Assembly (NCBI GenBank): GCA_947479085.1
Contig: CANJYB010000001.1
Location: forward strand, 1 to 64,000
DNA from: Bacteroidota bacterium
GTDB taxonomy: Bacteria > Bacteroidota > Bacteroidia > 2-12-FULL-35-15
Length of the DNA stretch: 64,000 bases
Reading direction: 5' to 3'
The stretch's first letter is position 1. Each line of letters begins with the position of its first letter. A program made the translations under genes and the position numbers. The notes below the pieces were generated by a model that saw only the letters and a program-made list of their open reading frames with translations, did no database searches and had not been told where the DNA came from. Below, piece by piece: positions 1 through 7,933 of the stretch.

Positions 1-2
1 GT

Positions 3-89
3 TATTCCGATAAGACCAAAAAGGAGTTTTGAACGAAATACATCGAAGTATCGAAACCGAAAGAAACCTCCGTTAACAAAGAACTTTAA
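3..89 (+). other. Possible 3' end of a gene entering from the left
   Basis: Frame 3 reads YSDKTKKEF, then a TGA at 30-32, then a further 18 residues to a TAA at 87-89. The second part (ending SVNKEL) looks protein-like, so the TGA could be the true stop of the upstream gene or a recent nonsense change. Two hairpins follow at 122-178, which fits the end of a plus-strand transcript. Too little is visible to name the product. Confidence 0.25.
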
Positions 90-121
90 GCATGCTTTCT
101 AATTCCTTAACTTAATGACAT

Positions 122-178
122 TGGGCGCAGGCGTGTTTCGCCTGTGCCCATTATTCTGTGGCGTCCCGCCACATTTTT
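122..178 (+). terminator. Two consecutive hairpins, the second a T-tailed terminator
   Basis: An 11-of-12 bp inverted repeat (TGGGCGCAGGCG with CGCCTGTGCCCA) spans 122-150. Directly after it, TGTGGCG and CGCCACA (157-173) form a 7-bp perfect stem with a 3-nt loop, followed by five T. The second is a standard intrinsic terminator for a plus-strand gene entering from the left. The first lacks a T tract and may be a stabiliser or a second pause site. Confidence 0.6.
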
Positions 179-245
179 CCAATTAACTCTTCCATACTTT
201 TTCATAAACTCCTAACAAACATAAGCAAAATAAATTTAAACAATC

Positions 246-280
246 AAAAAAAAATCCCGCAACACTTGCAGGATTTTTTT
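246..280 (-). terminator. Bidirectional intrinsic terminator
   Basis: A stem AAAAATCC/GGATTTTT with an inner GCAA/TTGC pairing has an A run on the left and seven T on the right, so it can terminate transcription from either side. On the minus strand it lies about 55 bp after the stop of the 303-residue gene at 335-1246. It separates convergent transcripts. Confidence 0.6.
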
Positions 281-334
281 CGGTTGCTGAGCTTGCCGAA
301 GCATCATTCATAACTCATAATTCATAACTCATAA

Positions 335-1246
335 TTAACTAAGCACCATCCTCACCTCAATCTTATTCATCTTCCCCTCCTCACTCTTCACATTCGTCAT
401 CTCCACCGCCCTATACCTTGGCTTGCTGAACATATAGGAATAATTCCCGTTTCCGGTTTCCTCATACATAAATTTAATAACACCTCTTTTGCTGCTTTTC
501 TTTCTCAAACTCAAAGCCTCATTACTGCCATTCACTCCATCCAACCTCACACCAGTAACATCATCCACAAAAGTAAACCAGTTCGCAATATGCCTGTTCC
601 CGCTATCCATCACCTCAAACCCATCCAGCGCAGCATTATAAAAATTAGCCTGCGTAGCCGCCAGCGGTGCCATCAGGTCAAACAACAACTCCTCATTCAC
701 CTTCATCTTCCCAACCTCCTTTTTAATAGCCGTAGTAGCAGATTTCTTCTCGGCCTTACCCATCACAGGTTTTGGCTTCCAGTTTGTAAAAATATCAATA
801 AACCCTTGCAATGCTGTAACATCACCGGTAGTAATCAAATAACCACCACTTGTTAAAGCTGTCATATTACTGTCAGCCCTCGCTTTTACTAAGTCCCACA
901 TCCCCACCACAGTGCTATCCTTCCCCTTCCAATACTTCGTTTTCGGAAAATCAACCTCTCCCTTCAACACCGTATTTCCCGTTTCTACTGCAAAAGCCAC
1001 CAACACCCTCGCCATCCCGAAAGCCTTCTCACCCGCATCCTTCCTCGCATTCTCCTTCGAATCCTTCACCCCACCCCTGTATTTCTCCTGAATCGCCTGT
1101 TGCGCCTTCAGTACACCCTGATTAGCCTTAATAGCAGTCACCTTATTCGCTATCGAGGCAGTTCCGCTCCAAATGGAATTATTATAATCCATTACTCCCG
1201 TTCCGGCTAACGAAGCATTTAGCTCGCGGGTTTGTTTGTCATTCAT
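335..1246 (-). CDS. Hypothetical protein, 303 residues
   Basis: I do not recognise a family. The protein has no signal peptide or membrane segment, is rich in Ala, Lys and Gly, and is probably cytoplasmic. The reading frame is uninterrupted. A good Bacteroidota promoter (1274-1305) lies just upstream of the ATG and a terminator lies downstream, so it looks like a single-gene transcript. The coding strand is strongly purine-rich, more so than neighbouring genes, which may mark high expression or recent acquisition. The middle (about residues 165-215) is rich in Lys and then hydrophobic. No catalytic motif was seen. Confidence 0.75.
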   Translation of the reverse strand: MNDKQTRELNASLAGTGVMDYNNSIWSGTASIANKVTAIKANQGVLKAQQAIQEKYRGGVKDSKENARKDAGEKAFGMARVLVAFAVETGNTVLKGEVDFPKTKYWKGKDSTVVGMWDLVKARADSNMTALTSGGYLITTGDVTALQGFIDIFTNWKPKPVMGKAEKKSATTAIKKEVGKMKVNEELLFDLMAPLAATQANFYNAALDGFEVMDSGNRHIANWFTFVDDVTGVRLDGVNGSNEALSLRKKSSKRGVIKFMYEETGNGNYSYMFSKPRYRAVEMTNVKSEEGKMNKIEVRMVLS

Positions 1247-1273
1247 GGTTTAAAAATTAATTGGTTTATAAAT

Positions 1274-1305
1274 CAAATTTAGCTACATCACAAAATATAA
1301 ACAAA
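1274..1305 (-). promoter_or_regulatory. Bacteroidota-type promoter of the 303-residue gene
   Basis: Read on the minus strand, TTTG (1302-1305) is followed after exactly 20 nt by TAAATTTG (1274-1281), matching the known Bacteroidota -33 TTTG and -7 TAnnTTTG consensus. The start codon at 1246 follows about 28 nt later, leaving a leader of roughly 20 nt. Confidence 0.7.
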
Positions 1306-1540
1306 TAATAAATGTTAAAAAATGTTAAGTAGCTTAAATATCCAATTACAAACACTATATAAGTACATTAATTTTTTTCAGTAAATATGTTAAAAATCAA
1401 TAGGCAGATAATTAATAACTTACCACCTTTTTCATATCTAAAATACCAAAATCACAACAAAACTCAAAGCATCACCTCAAAATTACAATCAGCCCCAATT
1501 CCAATCTCACCACTTCCAACCTGAATATCATTAATGCCAA

Positions 1541-1792
1541 ACAATTTTCGAACGGTGTCACACAATTTTCGAACGATGCCAAACAATTTTCGATCATTGC
1601 CAACTTATTTTCGAACGATGCCAGACAATTTTCGAACGTTGCCAGACAATTTTCGATCATTGCCAACTTATTTTCGATCGTTGTCAGACAATTTTCGAAC
1701 GTTGCCAGACAATTTTCGATCGTTGCCAACTTATTTTCGAACGTTGTCAGACAATTTTCGATCGTTGTCAACTTATTTTCGATCGTTGTTTC
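1541..1792. repeat. 21-bp tandem array, 12 units
   Basis: The hexamer TTTTCG recurs at 1545, 1566, 1587 and so on to 1776, exactly every 21 bp, twelve times. Units mix two left halves (acaat or cttat before TTTTCG) with variable right halves (aacg or atcg/atca, then a tg and a cc/tc). Because 21 is a multiple of three, both strands stay open: the minus strand gives a heptad with the core IENCLAT, the plus strand a heptad with the core NFRTLPD. The surrounding 1247-1970 gap otherwise holds only the promoter at 1274-1305 and AT-rich sequence. The array ends about 180 bp before the Omp85 gene. Confidence 0.95.
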
Positions 1793-1970
1793 AAAATCTG
1801 CAAACAGCGTTTAACCATTAACAAACCATCTCAAAACACATTCAAATACCCCTTACCCTTCGACAGACCCTTCCCAAAAACACATCAATTTTCCATCATT
1901 TTCCATCCTCCATGCCTCTCCCACCAAAATTCCTTCCCCATCGTTTCCTCTAAATGAGTAATTTTATCCT

Positions 1971-3878
1971 ATGTTTTTCAGACCCTGTAGGTTTTATTAT
2001 TTTCTGTTAATCATTTTTGCCGCTGCGTTCATTCCATCGCATTCCTTTTCTCAGCAGGTAAACGATACCATTCATAATGCCAACACCATCACACTCGACA
2101 GTGCCAAAACAATGGCGCCCGCATCTAACGACAGCATCAAAGCAACAAGCACAGTTACAGATACCACCAAAAAAGCCATTACAGCTTTCATAAAACAACA
2201 TTGCACCTTGCTTATCCTCGCTGGCAAGGATGAATCCCTCCTGAAAAAAATAGCTTATAAAAAGGAATTCAATTCCCTTGCCGAACGCGATAAAGAACTG
2301 CAAACGGTTCTGTTTGCCTGCTTCGACAATGCTTACCTCACTGCGGCTTACGATTCATTGATAAAAGACACCACCCATTTAACAGCCCACCTTAATTTCG
2401 GGGCGCAATACAAATGGGCCAGGCTGAAAAAAGGAAATGTGGACGAAGGCGTGTTAAGTGAGATTGGTTTCCGCGAAAAATTATACAGCAACAAACCCAT
2501 TTATTTCAAAAATGTAAAACGCGTACAGGAAAAATTAATTACCTATTACGAAAACAATGGTTTTCCCTTTGCTTCCGTAAAGCTAGATAGTATTGTTATT
2601 GAGGAAGGAAAAATTTCAGCACAACTAAATCTCGAGAAAAATGTGGAAGAAAAAATAGACAGTGTCGTAATCAAGGGAAATGCAAAAATAGCCCCTGTCT
2701 ATATGTATAATTACCTGGGCATAAAACCCGGAAGCCGCTATAACGAAGCCCAGTTAAAAAAAGTAAACACCCGCATAGCGGAGTTATCCTTTGTTCGCGC
2801 CACCAAGCCAGCCACCGTAACATTTACCGATAAGTTTAATAAACTCATTTTAAACCTTGATAAAAAACGCTCCAGTCAGTTTGATGGCATCATAGGTATT
2901 TTGCCCGATGAAAAAACGGGTAAAATAGTCTTTACCGGTGATGTGCAATTAAAATTACAAAACGGCCTGGGCAGAGGCGAACTCATAGACATCAACTGGC
3001 GGAGATTACAAACCCAAACTCAGGATTTAAAATTAAGAGTCGTGTATCCCTTTATTCTACGATCCCCTTTCGGGATAGATTATACTTTTAAATTATATAA
3101 AAAGGACACGACATACCTGGAAATAAATCACAATGCCGGTGTGCAGTACCTGTTGATTGGAGGGAATTATCTGAAAATATTTTATACCAATAAAACTTCC
3201 TCTCTTTTATCCACCAAGGGATTGGAACACATCACCAAACTGCCTGTGTATGCTGATGTAAGTACCAACATGTACGGGTTGGGCTGGAGATACGAAAAGC
3301 TGGACTACAGGCTTAATCCGCGAAAAGGGTTTACCATAACCACCAATGCCAGTATAGGAACAAAAGTGATAAAACAGAATGCAAAGATAGATACAGCAGC
3401 TTACCGCAATGTGAAACTTAAATCTACCGTGGCCAACGGAGATTTTGAAGGAAGCATGTTTATTCCATTGTTCAGCCGTACCACTATTAAAGTAGGAGTA
3501 CAGGCAGCTTATTTATATGGAGAAAATACCTTTCAAAACGAACTGTTCAGAATTGGCGGATTAAAAACCCTCAGAGGTTTTGACGAGGAATCCATCTTCG
3601 CTTCGGCTTATTCTATTTTTACTCTCGAATATCGTTTTATACTGGAACAGAATTCTTACCTCTACATTTTTGGCGACCAAGCCTATTATGAATCGAACAT
3701 CAATACCATTAATCAACCCTTGCTTATTCACGACCATCCTTACGGTTTTGGAGCGGGCATCAGCTTCGAAACCAAGGCCGGAATTTTTTCAATCAGCTAT
3801 GCTTTAGGCCATCAGTTCGAAAACCCTTTTCAATTAAAGAGCGGCAAAATACACTTTGGTATAGTTAATTATTTTTAA
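1971..3878 (+). CDS. Omp85-superfamily outer membrane protein (BamA/TamA-like)
   Basis: A 635-residue outer-membrane protein. A signal peptide (about residues 1-27, ending HSFSQ) is followed by a periplasmic region with at least one recognisable POTRA-like segment (about 230-300, with KIDSVVIKGNAKI). The C-terminal half is a beta-barrel rich in alternating aromatic and polar strands. LRGF at about 534 matches the conserved (V/L)RGF loop-6 motif of Omp85 proteins, and the chain ends in Phe (IVNYF), the usual barrel insertion signal. It is shorter than a BamA with five POTRA domains, so a TamA-like or accessory insertase or two-partner-type transporter is more likely. The start was chosen for the signal peptide. 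It is followed by a lipoprotein gene that may be co-transcribed. Confidence 0.85.
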   Translation: MFFRPCRFYYFLLIIFAAAFIPSHSFSQQVNDTIHNANTITLDSAKTMAPASNDSIKATSTVTDTTKKAITAFIKQHCTLLILAGKDESLLKKIAYKKEFNSLAERDKELQTVLFACFDNAYLTAAYDSLIKDTTHLTAHLNFGAQYKWARLKKGNVDEGVLSEIGFREKLYSNKPIYFKNVKRVQEKLITYYENNGFPFASVKLDSIVIEEGKISAQLNLEKNVEEKIDSVVIKGNAKIAPVYMYNYLGIKPGSRYNEAQLKKVNTRIAELSFVRATKPATVTFTDKFNKLILNLDKKRSSQFDGIIGILPDEKTGKIVFTGDVQLKLQNGLGRGELIDINWRRLQTQTQDLKLRVVYPFILRSPFGIDYTFKLYKKDTTYLEINHNAGVQYLLIGGNYLKIFYTNKTSSLLSTKGLEHITKLPVYADVSTNMYGLGWRYEKLDYRLNPRKGFTITTNASIGTKVIKQNAKIDTAAYRNVKLKSTVANGDFEGSMFIPLFSRTTIKVGVQAAYLYGENTFQNELFRIGGLKTLRGFDEESIFASAYSIFTLEYRFILEQNSYLYIFGDQAYYESNINTINQPLLIHDHPYGFGAGISFETKAGIFSISYALGHQFENPFQLKSGKIHFGIVNYF

Positions 3879-3998
3879 CCGGGTCTGAGAAGTAAAAATA
3901 CAAAGGGAGTCAAGCAAATAAATTCTTAATTTAGCAATCGTTTTCTGACGAAAATTACCCTTTCCTTCTAAAGAAAGGAATGCAACCAAGAATTTAAA

Positions 3999-5264
3999 AT
4001 GAAAAGAATATTTTTTTATACGGTACTTGTTTTAATTATTATTTCCTGCGGAACTTCCAAAAAAATGGGAAACAAAACCGAGCCCGGAAGTTATAAGCAC
4101 GATGCAAATACCATTCACCCGGTATTCACTGTGTTTAACAGCAGCGATACCATTTCCGAACTTCATTTCAAAATTGCCAGTAAGGAATTGCTTTACACCC
4201 GCCCTGACGGAATTAAGTTTTCTTCCAATGTTTTAATTTCTTACCGTTTGCTTCCTTCTTACGATTCCAGAGATATCATTGATAGTGCTTCGGTTCGTTT
4301 AGTGGACGAGGATAATACCAATGCCGATAAATTTCTGCTTGGGATTATTAAGGTAAAAGCAAAAGCAAGAAATAGTTATTGTTTAAGAATAAATGTTACA
4401 GATTTGAATAAAAATATTTCGGCTTCCAGTGTTTTGAATATTAATAAAGAAAATGATTTAAACCGTCAGAACTTTATCATAAAGTCTAAGGCAAATAATG
4501 TTCCTCTGCTTTGCAATTATGCTAAAACAGGGGAAGAACTGGTTATACAATACAAAGCAAAAATAGCGGTTAACTTATATGTAAGATATTATAAAAGAGA
4601 TTTCCCCTTAGCTGCCCCGCCTTTCTCTCTTGCCGACCCGGAACCTTTTAAGTACAAAGCCGACAGTAGCTTTACGCTTCAGTTGTCGCAGGATGGAAAT
4701 GTGAATTTCAAAGCTACAAAAAGAGGTTTTTATCATTTTCAATTAGATACTTCCAAACATGACGGGATTACAATATTTAATTTTTCTGATGTTTTTCCTG
4801 AAATAAAAAAAGCAGATGACATGGTTCCTCCTCTTCGTTTTATTACCACAAAACAGGAGTTTGACGATTTGATTTTAAGCAACAATAAAAAAGTTTCAAT
4901 AGAGGCTTTTTGGACAAAATGTGCAGGCAACCAGGAAAAAGCAAGGGATGTGATTCGGAAATATTATAACCGAATGCAGGATGCTAATTTATATTTCACC
5001 TCATACCTGGAAGGTTGGAAAACCGACAGGGGAATGATTTATTTAATTTACGGAACACCCAATACCATTATTCGTAATGCCAATTCCGAAACATGGACTT
5101 ATGGTGAAGAAAACAATATCAACTCCCTGCAATATACTTTTTCAAGAGTGGATAATCCTTTTACTGACAATGATTTTACATTGGAACGTTCAGGAGTTTA
5201 CAAACAGTCCTGGTATGTGGCAGTGGATATCTGGAGACAGGGAAGAATTTATTTACAGGATTAA
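3999..5264 (+). CDS. GWxTD domain lipoprotein
   Basis: A 421-residue protein starting with a lipoprotein signal: a hydrophobic stretch ending IISC, with Cys17 as the probable lipidation site. Near the C-terminus (about 340-356) is GWKTDRGMIYLIYGTP, the signature of the GWxTD domain, a family of unknown function common in Bacteroidota and Acidobacteriota. The central part (about 40-260) is beta-rich. It lies 120 bp after the Omp85 gene, suggesting a paired envelope role, but this is inference. No catalytic residues can be named. Confidence 0.85.
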   Translation: MKRIFFYTVLVLIIISCGTSKKMGNKTEPGSYKHDANTIHPVFTVFNSSDTISELHFKIASKELLYTRPDGIKFSSNVLISYRLLPSYDSRDIIDSASVRLVDEDNTNADKFLLGIIKVKAKARNSYCLRINVTDLNKNISASSVLNINKENDLNRQNFIIKSKANNVPLLCNYAKTGEELVIQYKAKIAVNLYVRYYKRDFPLAAPPFSLADPEPFKYKADSSFTLQLSQDGNVNFKATKRGFYHFQLDTSKHDGITIFNFSDVFPEIKKADDMVPPLRFITTKQEFDDLILSNNKKVSIEAFWTKCAGNQEKARDVIRKYYNRMQDANLYFTSYLEGWKTDRGMIYLIYGTPNTIIRNANSETWTYGEENNINSLQYTFSRVDNPFTDNDFTLERSGVYKQSWYVAVDIWRQGRIYLQD

Positions 5265-5336
5265 TAATCGTTACCCCATACTTTTATCAATACAAACTAG
5301 ATACTTATTTATAATAAATTAATACTAACAATATAA

Positions 5337-6104
5337 ATGCAAACCAAAGAACAACAAAAAGAAAGTGAAAAAGATAATTTAATTTTCGGTTTGCGACCCT
5401 TAATAGAAGCGCTTCGTTCGGGGAAAGAAATAGATAAACTGCTTATTCAAAGCGGGCTAAAGGGCGAGTTGGTAAGCCAGTTGATGGGTTTGTTAAAACA
5501 GCATAATGTAGCTTTTCAATATGTTCCGGTTGAAAAATTAAATCGACTTACCTTAAAAAATCATCAGGGAGTGGTGGGTTATATTTCAACCATTACCTAT
5601 CAAAAGATACATGATATTTTACCTGCTATTTTTGAAGCAGGAAAAACCCCTCTTATTTTAGTTCTTGACAGGATAACAGATGTAAGGAACTTTGGTGCTA
5701 TTGTTCGTACTGCGGAATGTTCAGGTGTGGATGCAATTATTATTCCTGTAAAAGGAGGGGCACAAATAAATGCCGATTCCATAAAAACATCAGCTGGTGC
5801 GTTGCATACTGTTCCTGTTTGCAGAGAAAATAATTTAAAGGAGACGATTGAATTTTTGCGCGAAAGCGGATTGCAGGTAATTGCATGTACCGAAAAAACG
5901 GAAGATATGTATTATACACATGACTTCTCTTTACCTGTTGCTATTATTATGGGTTCGGAAGAAGATGGTGTTTCTAACGAATTGCTTAATCAATCAGATG
6001 CTCACGCTAAAATCCCTTTAATGGGAGAGATTGGTTCCCTCAATGTTTCTGTGGCTGCCGGAGTAATATTATATGAAGCTGTTCGCCAACGGATGGCAAA
6101 TTAA
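5337..6104 (+). CDS. rlmB: 23S rRNA (guanosine-2'-O)-methyltransferase RlmB (SpoU family)
   Basis: A 255-residue SpoU/TrmH-family methyltransferase that uses S-adenosylmethionine to 2'-O-methylate rRNA, most likely G2251 of 23S rRNA. The N-terminal substrate-binding domain (about 15-85) contains GVVGYIS. The three SPOUT knot motifs follow in order: DRITDVRNFGAIVRTAE (about 108-125), IIMGSEEDGVS (about 203) and SLNVSVAAGVILYE (about 233-246), with the motif 1 Asn and Arg intact. The length matches RlmB. The exact rRNA position is inferred from family; TrmH-like tRNA activity is the main alternative. Confidence 0.9.
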   Translation: MQTKEQQKESEKDNLIFGLRPLIEALRSGKEIDKLLIQSGLKGELVSQLMGLLKQHNVAFQYVPVEKLNRLTLKNHQGVVGYISTITYQKIHDILPAIFEAGKTPLILVLDRITDVRNFGAIVRTAECSGVDAIIIPVKGGAQINADSIKTSAGALHTVPVCRENNLKETIEFLRESGLQVIACTEKTEDMYYTHDFSLPVAIIMGSEEDGVSNELLNQSDAHAKIPLMGEIGSLNVSVAAGVILYEAVRQRMAN

Positions 6105-6105
6105 T

Positions 6106-7521
6106 ATGAATTTCTTTGAGAAGAAATACGTACCATTTTTTTTACTTTTTATTATTGTTTTTCTTTCCAGGCTCCCCTTTTTAACTGCGGGATATGGAAT
6201 AGAAGAAGACTCTTGGGGAATTGCGTTAGCAGCTTTTCATACAAAATTCTCCGGTGTATATGAGCCATCAAGGTTTCCGGGTCATCCGGTACAGGAACTC
6301 ATTTATTCAGCACTATGGGGATATGGCCCAATAGTATTTAACGGGCTCAGTGCTTTATTCAGTGCTGCCGGTGTAGTGTGTTTTTCGCTTATATTAAAGC
6401 AACTCCAATTCAAACATTTTTTTCTTGCTGCATTGGCATTTGCATTTATCCCGGTATATTTTATTAGTAGCACTTATACCATTGATTTTGTTTGGACAGA
6501 AACATTTGTACTCATTGGTTTTTATTGTCTTCTTAAAGACAAATTAATACTGAGCGGAATATTTCTTGGATTAGCAATTGGTTGCAGAATTACAAGCGGG
6601 GCTATGTTAATTCCATTCATTTTAATTATCTGGCAACAAAATAACCTCAAGAATAACTTTATTAATTTTATTAAATTGTCTATCCCTTTGTTATTAGTTG
6701 CTTTGATTTCATTCATGCCATTAATACTGCAGTTTGGTTGTTCTTTCTTTATTTATTATGACCAATTTCAATACCCTCCAATTACAAAAGTTTTATATAA
6801 AATGACAATTGGGGTATTTGGAATAATTGGAGTTTTGGGAATATTCATGAGTTTAATAGTGATATTAATAAAAAGAAAACAACAAAAAACATTCGAATTG
6901 TTTCAGAGCAAACTGGATAAAAAAATATTAATTGCTTGTTTTCTAATTCTCATTTTATACACTATCTCTTATTTCAAACTGCCCCAAAAGTCAGGTTATA
7001 TGATCCCCATTCTTCCATTTGTAATCATTTTATTCGGATACTATTTGGAATCAACTTATTTTAAATTCCTTTGCGCAACCTTCCTTATTTCTTCTTTCAT
7101 TTGCAGCATCAATCTGACCGATAAAATCAGAGGTGCGGAATATTCTGAATATTCTGTTCTGTTTTCAGTTTCCGGACAGGAAATATTCTTTGATCCATTC
7201 TCAGGCCCTGTGTTTTCAGATTATTCAAAAAGAAAACAAAAAATAAATTATACTCAAAGTATAATTGAAACAACTAAAAAAATAACATCAAAGACCGTTA
7301 TTATTTCAGGCTGGTGGTGGAATGAAATAATGGTAACAATGATACCGATTGAACAAAAAAAAATGGTAGTATTTGAACCTTATATTGATGATAAAAGAAT
7401 AAATCAATACCTTGCAGACGATTATAAAATATTTTATTTGCCGGAACAAAACATTTACAATGACCAGATGTTTAAGATGGCGGTAACCGACAGTGTTTCT
7501 AAACCTTTTAACTTATATTAA
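6106..7521 (+). CDS. Polytopic membrane protein, GT39/ArnT-like glycosyltransferase
   Basis: About 471 residues with roughly ten hydrophobic segments and a short extracytoplasmic C-terminal part. The overall plan (TM1, then a loop with EEDSWG, then closely spaced TM helices) resembles dolichyl- or undecaprenyl-phosphate-sugar dependent transferases of the GT-C fold; acidic residues in that first loop (about residues 30-40) are where the family keeps its catalytic Asp or Glu. I chose ATG 6106, directly after the rlmB stop, instead of the upstream ATG at 6073, because it places the basic cap (MNFFEKK) right before TM1. The next gene starts on the base after its stop, so the two are probably translationally coupled. 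The substrate is unknown. Confidence 0.7.
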   Translation: MNFFEKKYVPFFLLFIIVFLSRLPFLTAGYGIEEDSWGIALAAFHTKFSGVYEPSRFPGHPVQELIYSALWGYGPIVFNGLSALFSAAGVVCFSLILKQLQFKHFFLAALAFAFIPVYFISSTYTIDFVWTETFVLIGFYCLLKDKLILSGIFLGLAIGCRITSGAMLIPFILIIWQQNNLKNNFINFIKLSIPLLLVALISFMPLILQFGCSFFIYYDQFQYPPITKVLYKMTIGVFGIIGVLGIFMSLIVILIKRKQQKTFELFQSKLDKKILIACFLILILYTISYFKLPQKSGYMIPILPFVIILFGYYLESTYFKFLCATFLISSFICSINLTDKIRGAEYSEYSVLFSVSGQEIFFDPFSGPVFSDYSKRKQKINYTQSIIETTKKITSKTVIISGWWWNEIMVTMIPIEQKKMVVFEPYIDDKRINQYLADDYKIFYLPEQNIYNDQMFKMAVTDSVSKPFNLY

Positions 7522-7911
7522 ATGCCAACTATAAAACAAACCTACGAAATGAATGCCTCAGCAGAAGAAGTTTTTGATGCTTTGGTAAACCCCGAAGTAA
7601 TTCAAGACTGGAGTGGAGATGAAGCTAAAATGAACGACCAGGTAGGAGGGAAATTTTCACTTTGGGGCGGACAGATGTTCGGTATCAACACAGAAGTAGT
7701 AAAGAATAAAAAATTGGTTCAGGAATGGGGGTATGATAAGTGGGATACACTATCTAAAGTTACTTTCTTAATTAAGCCCAAAGGGGAAAAAACCGTTGTT
7801 GAATTAATTCACGAAGAGGTTCCTGAAAAATCTTTGAAGAGCATTACGGAAGGATGGAACACTTATTACCTGGGTGCAATGCAGGAAATGTTTGAAGAAA
7901 AAAACAGTTAA
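7522..7911 (+). CDS. SRPBCC / AHSA1-like domain protein
   Basis: A 129-residue single-domain protein beginning MPTIKQTYEMNASAEEVFDALVNP, typical of the START/Bet v1-like AHSA1 (activator of Hsp90 ATPase homologue) family. The core shows W(D)TLSKVTFLIKP and a C-terminal helix GWNTYYLGAMQEMF; the GW near the end is the usual mark. Such proteins bind hydrophobic ligands or act as co-chaperones; this one cannot be assigned further. It begins immediately after the stop of the membrane protein. Confidence 0.85.
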   Translation: MPTIKQTYEMNASAEEVFDALVNPEVIQDWSGDEAKMNDQVGGKFSLWGGQMFGINTEVVKNKKLVQEWGYDKWDTLSKVTFLIKPKGEKTVVELIHEEVPEKSLKSITEGWNTYYLGAMQEMFEEKNS

Positions 7912-7933
7912 AACCTTTTTTCTGTTTTAATTT

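Noticed and set aside
850-1125. Plus-strand Pro/Ser-rich frame of 91 residues
   Set aside because: Antisense to the 303-residue gene that has a promoter and terminator; its composition mirrors the purine-rich sense strand.
1472-1821. Two overlapping open frames (99 and 95 residues) on opposite strands
   Set aside because: Both are by-products of a 21-bp tandem array whose length is a multiple of three; neither has a ribosome site or flanking coding sequence. Kept only as a possibility in the findings.
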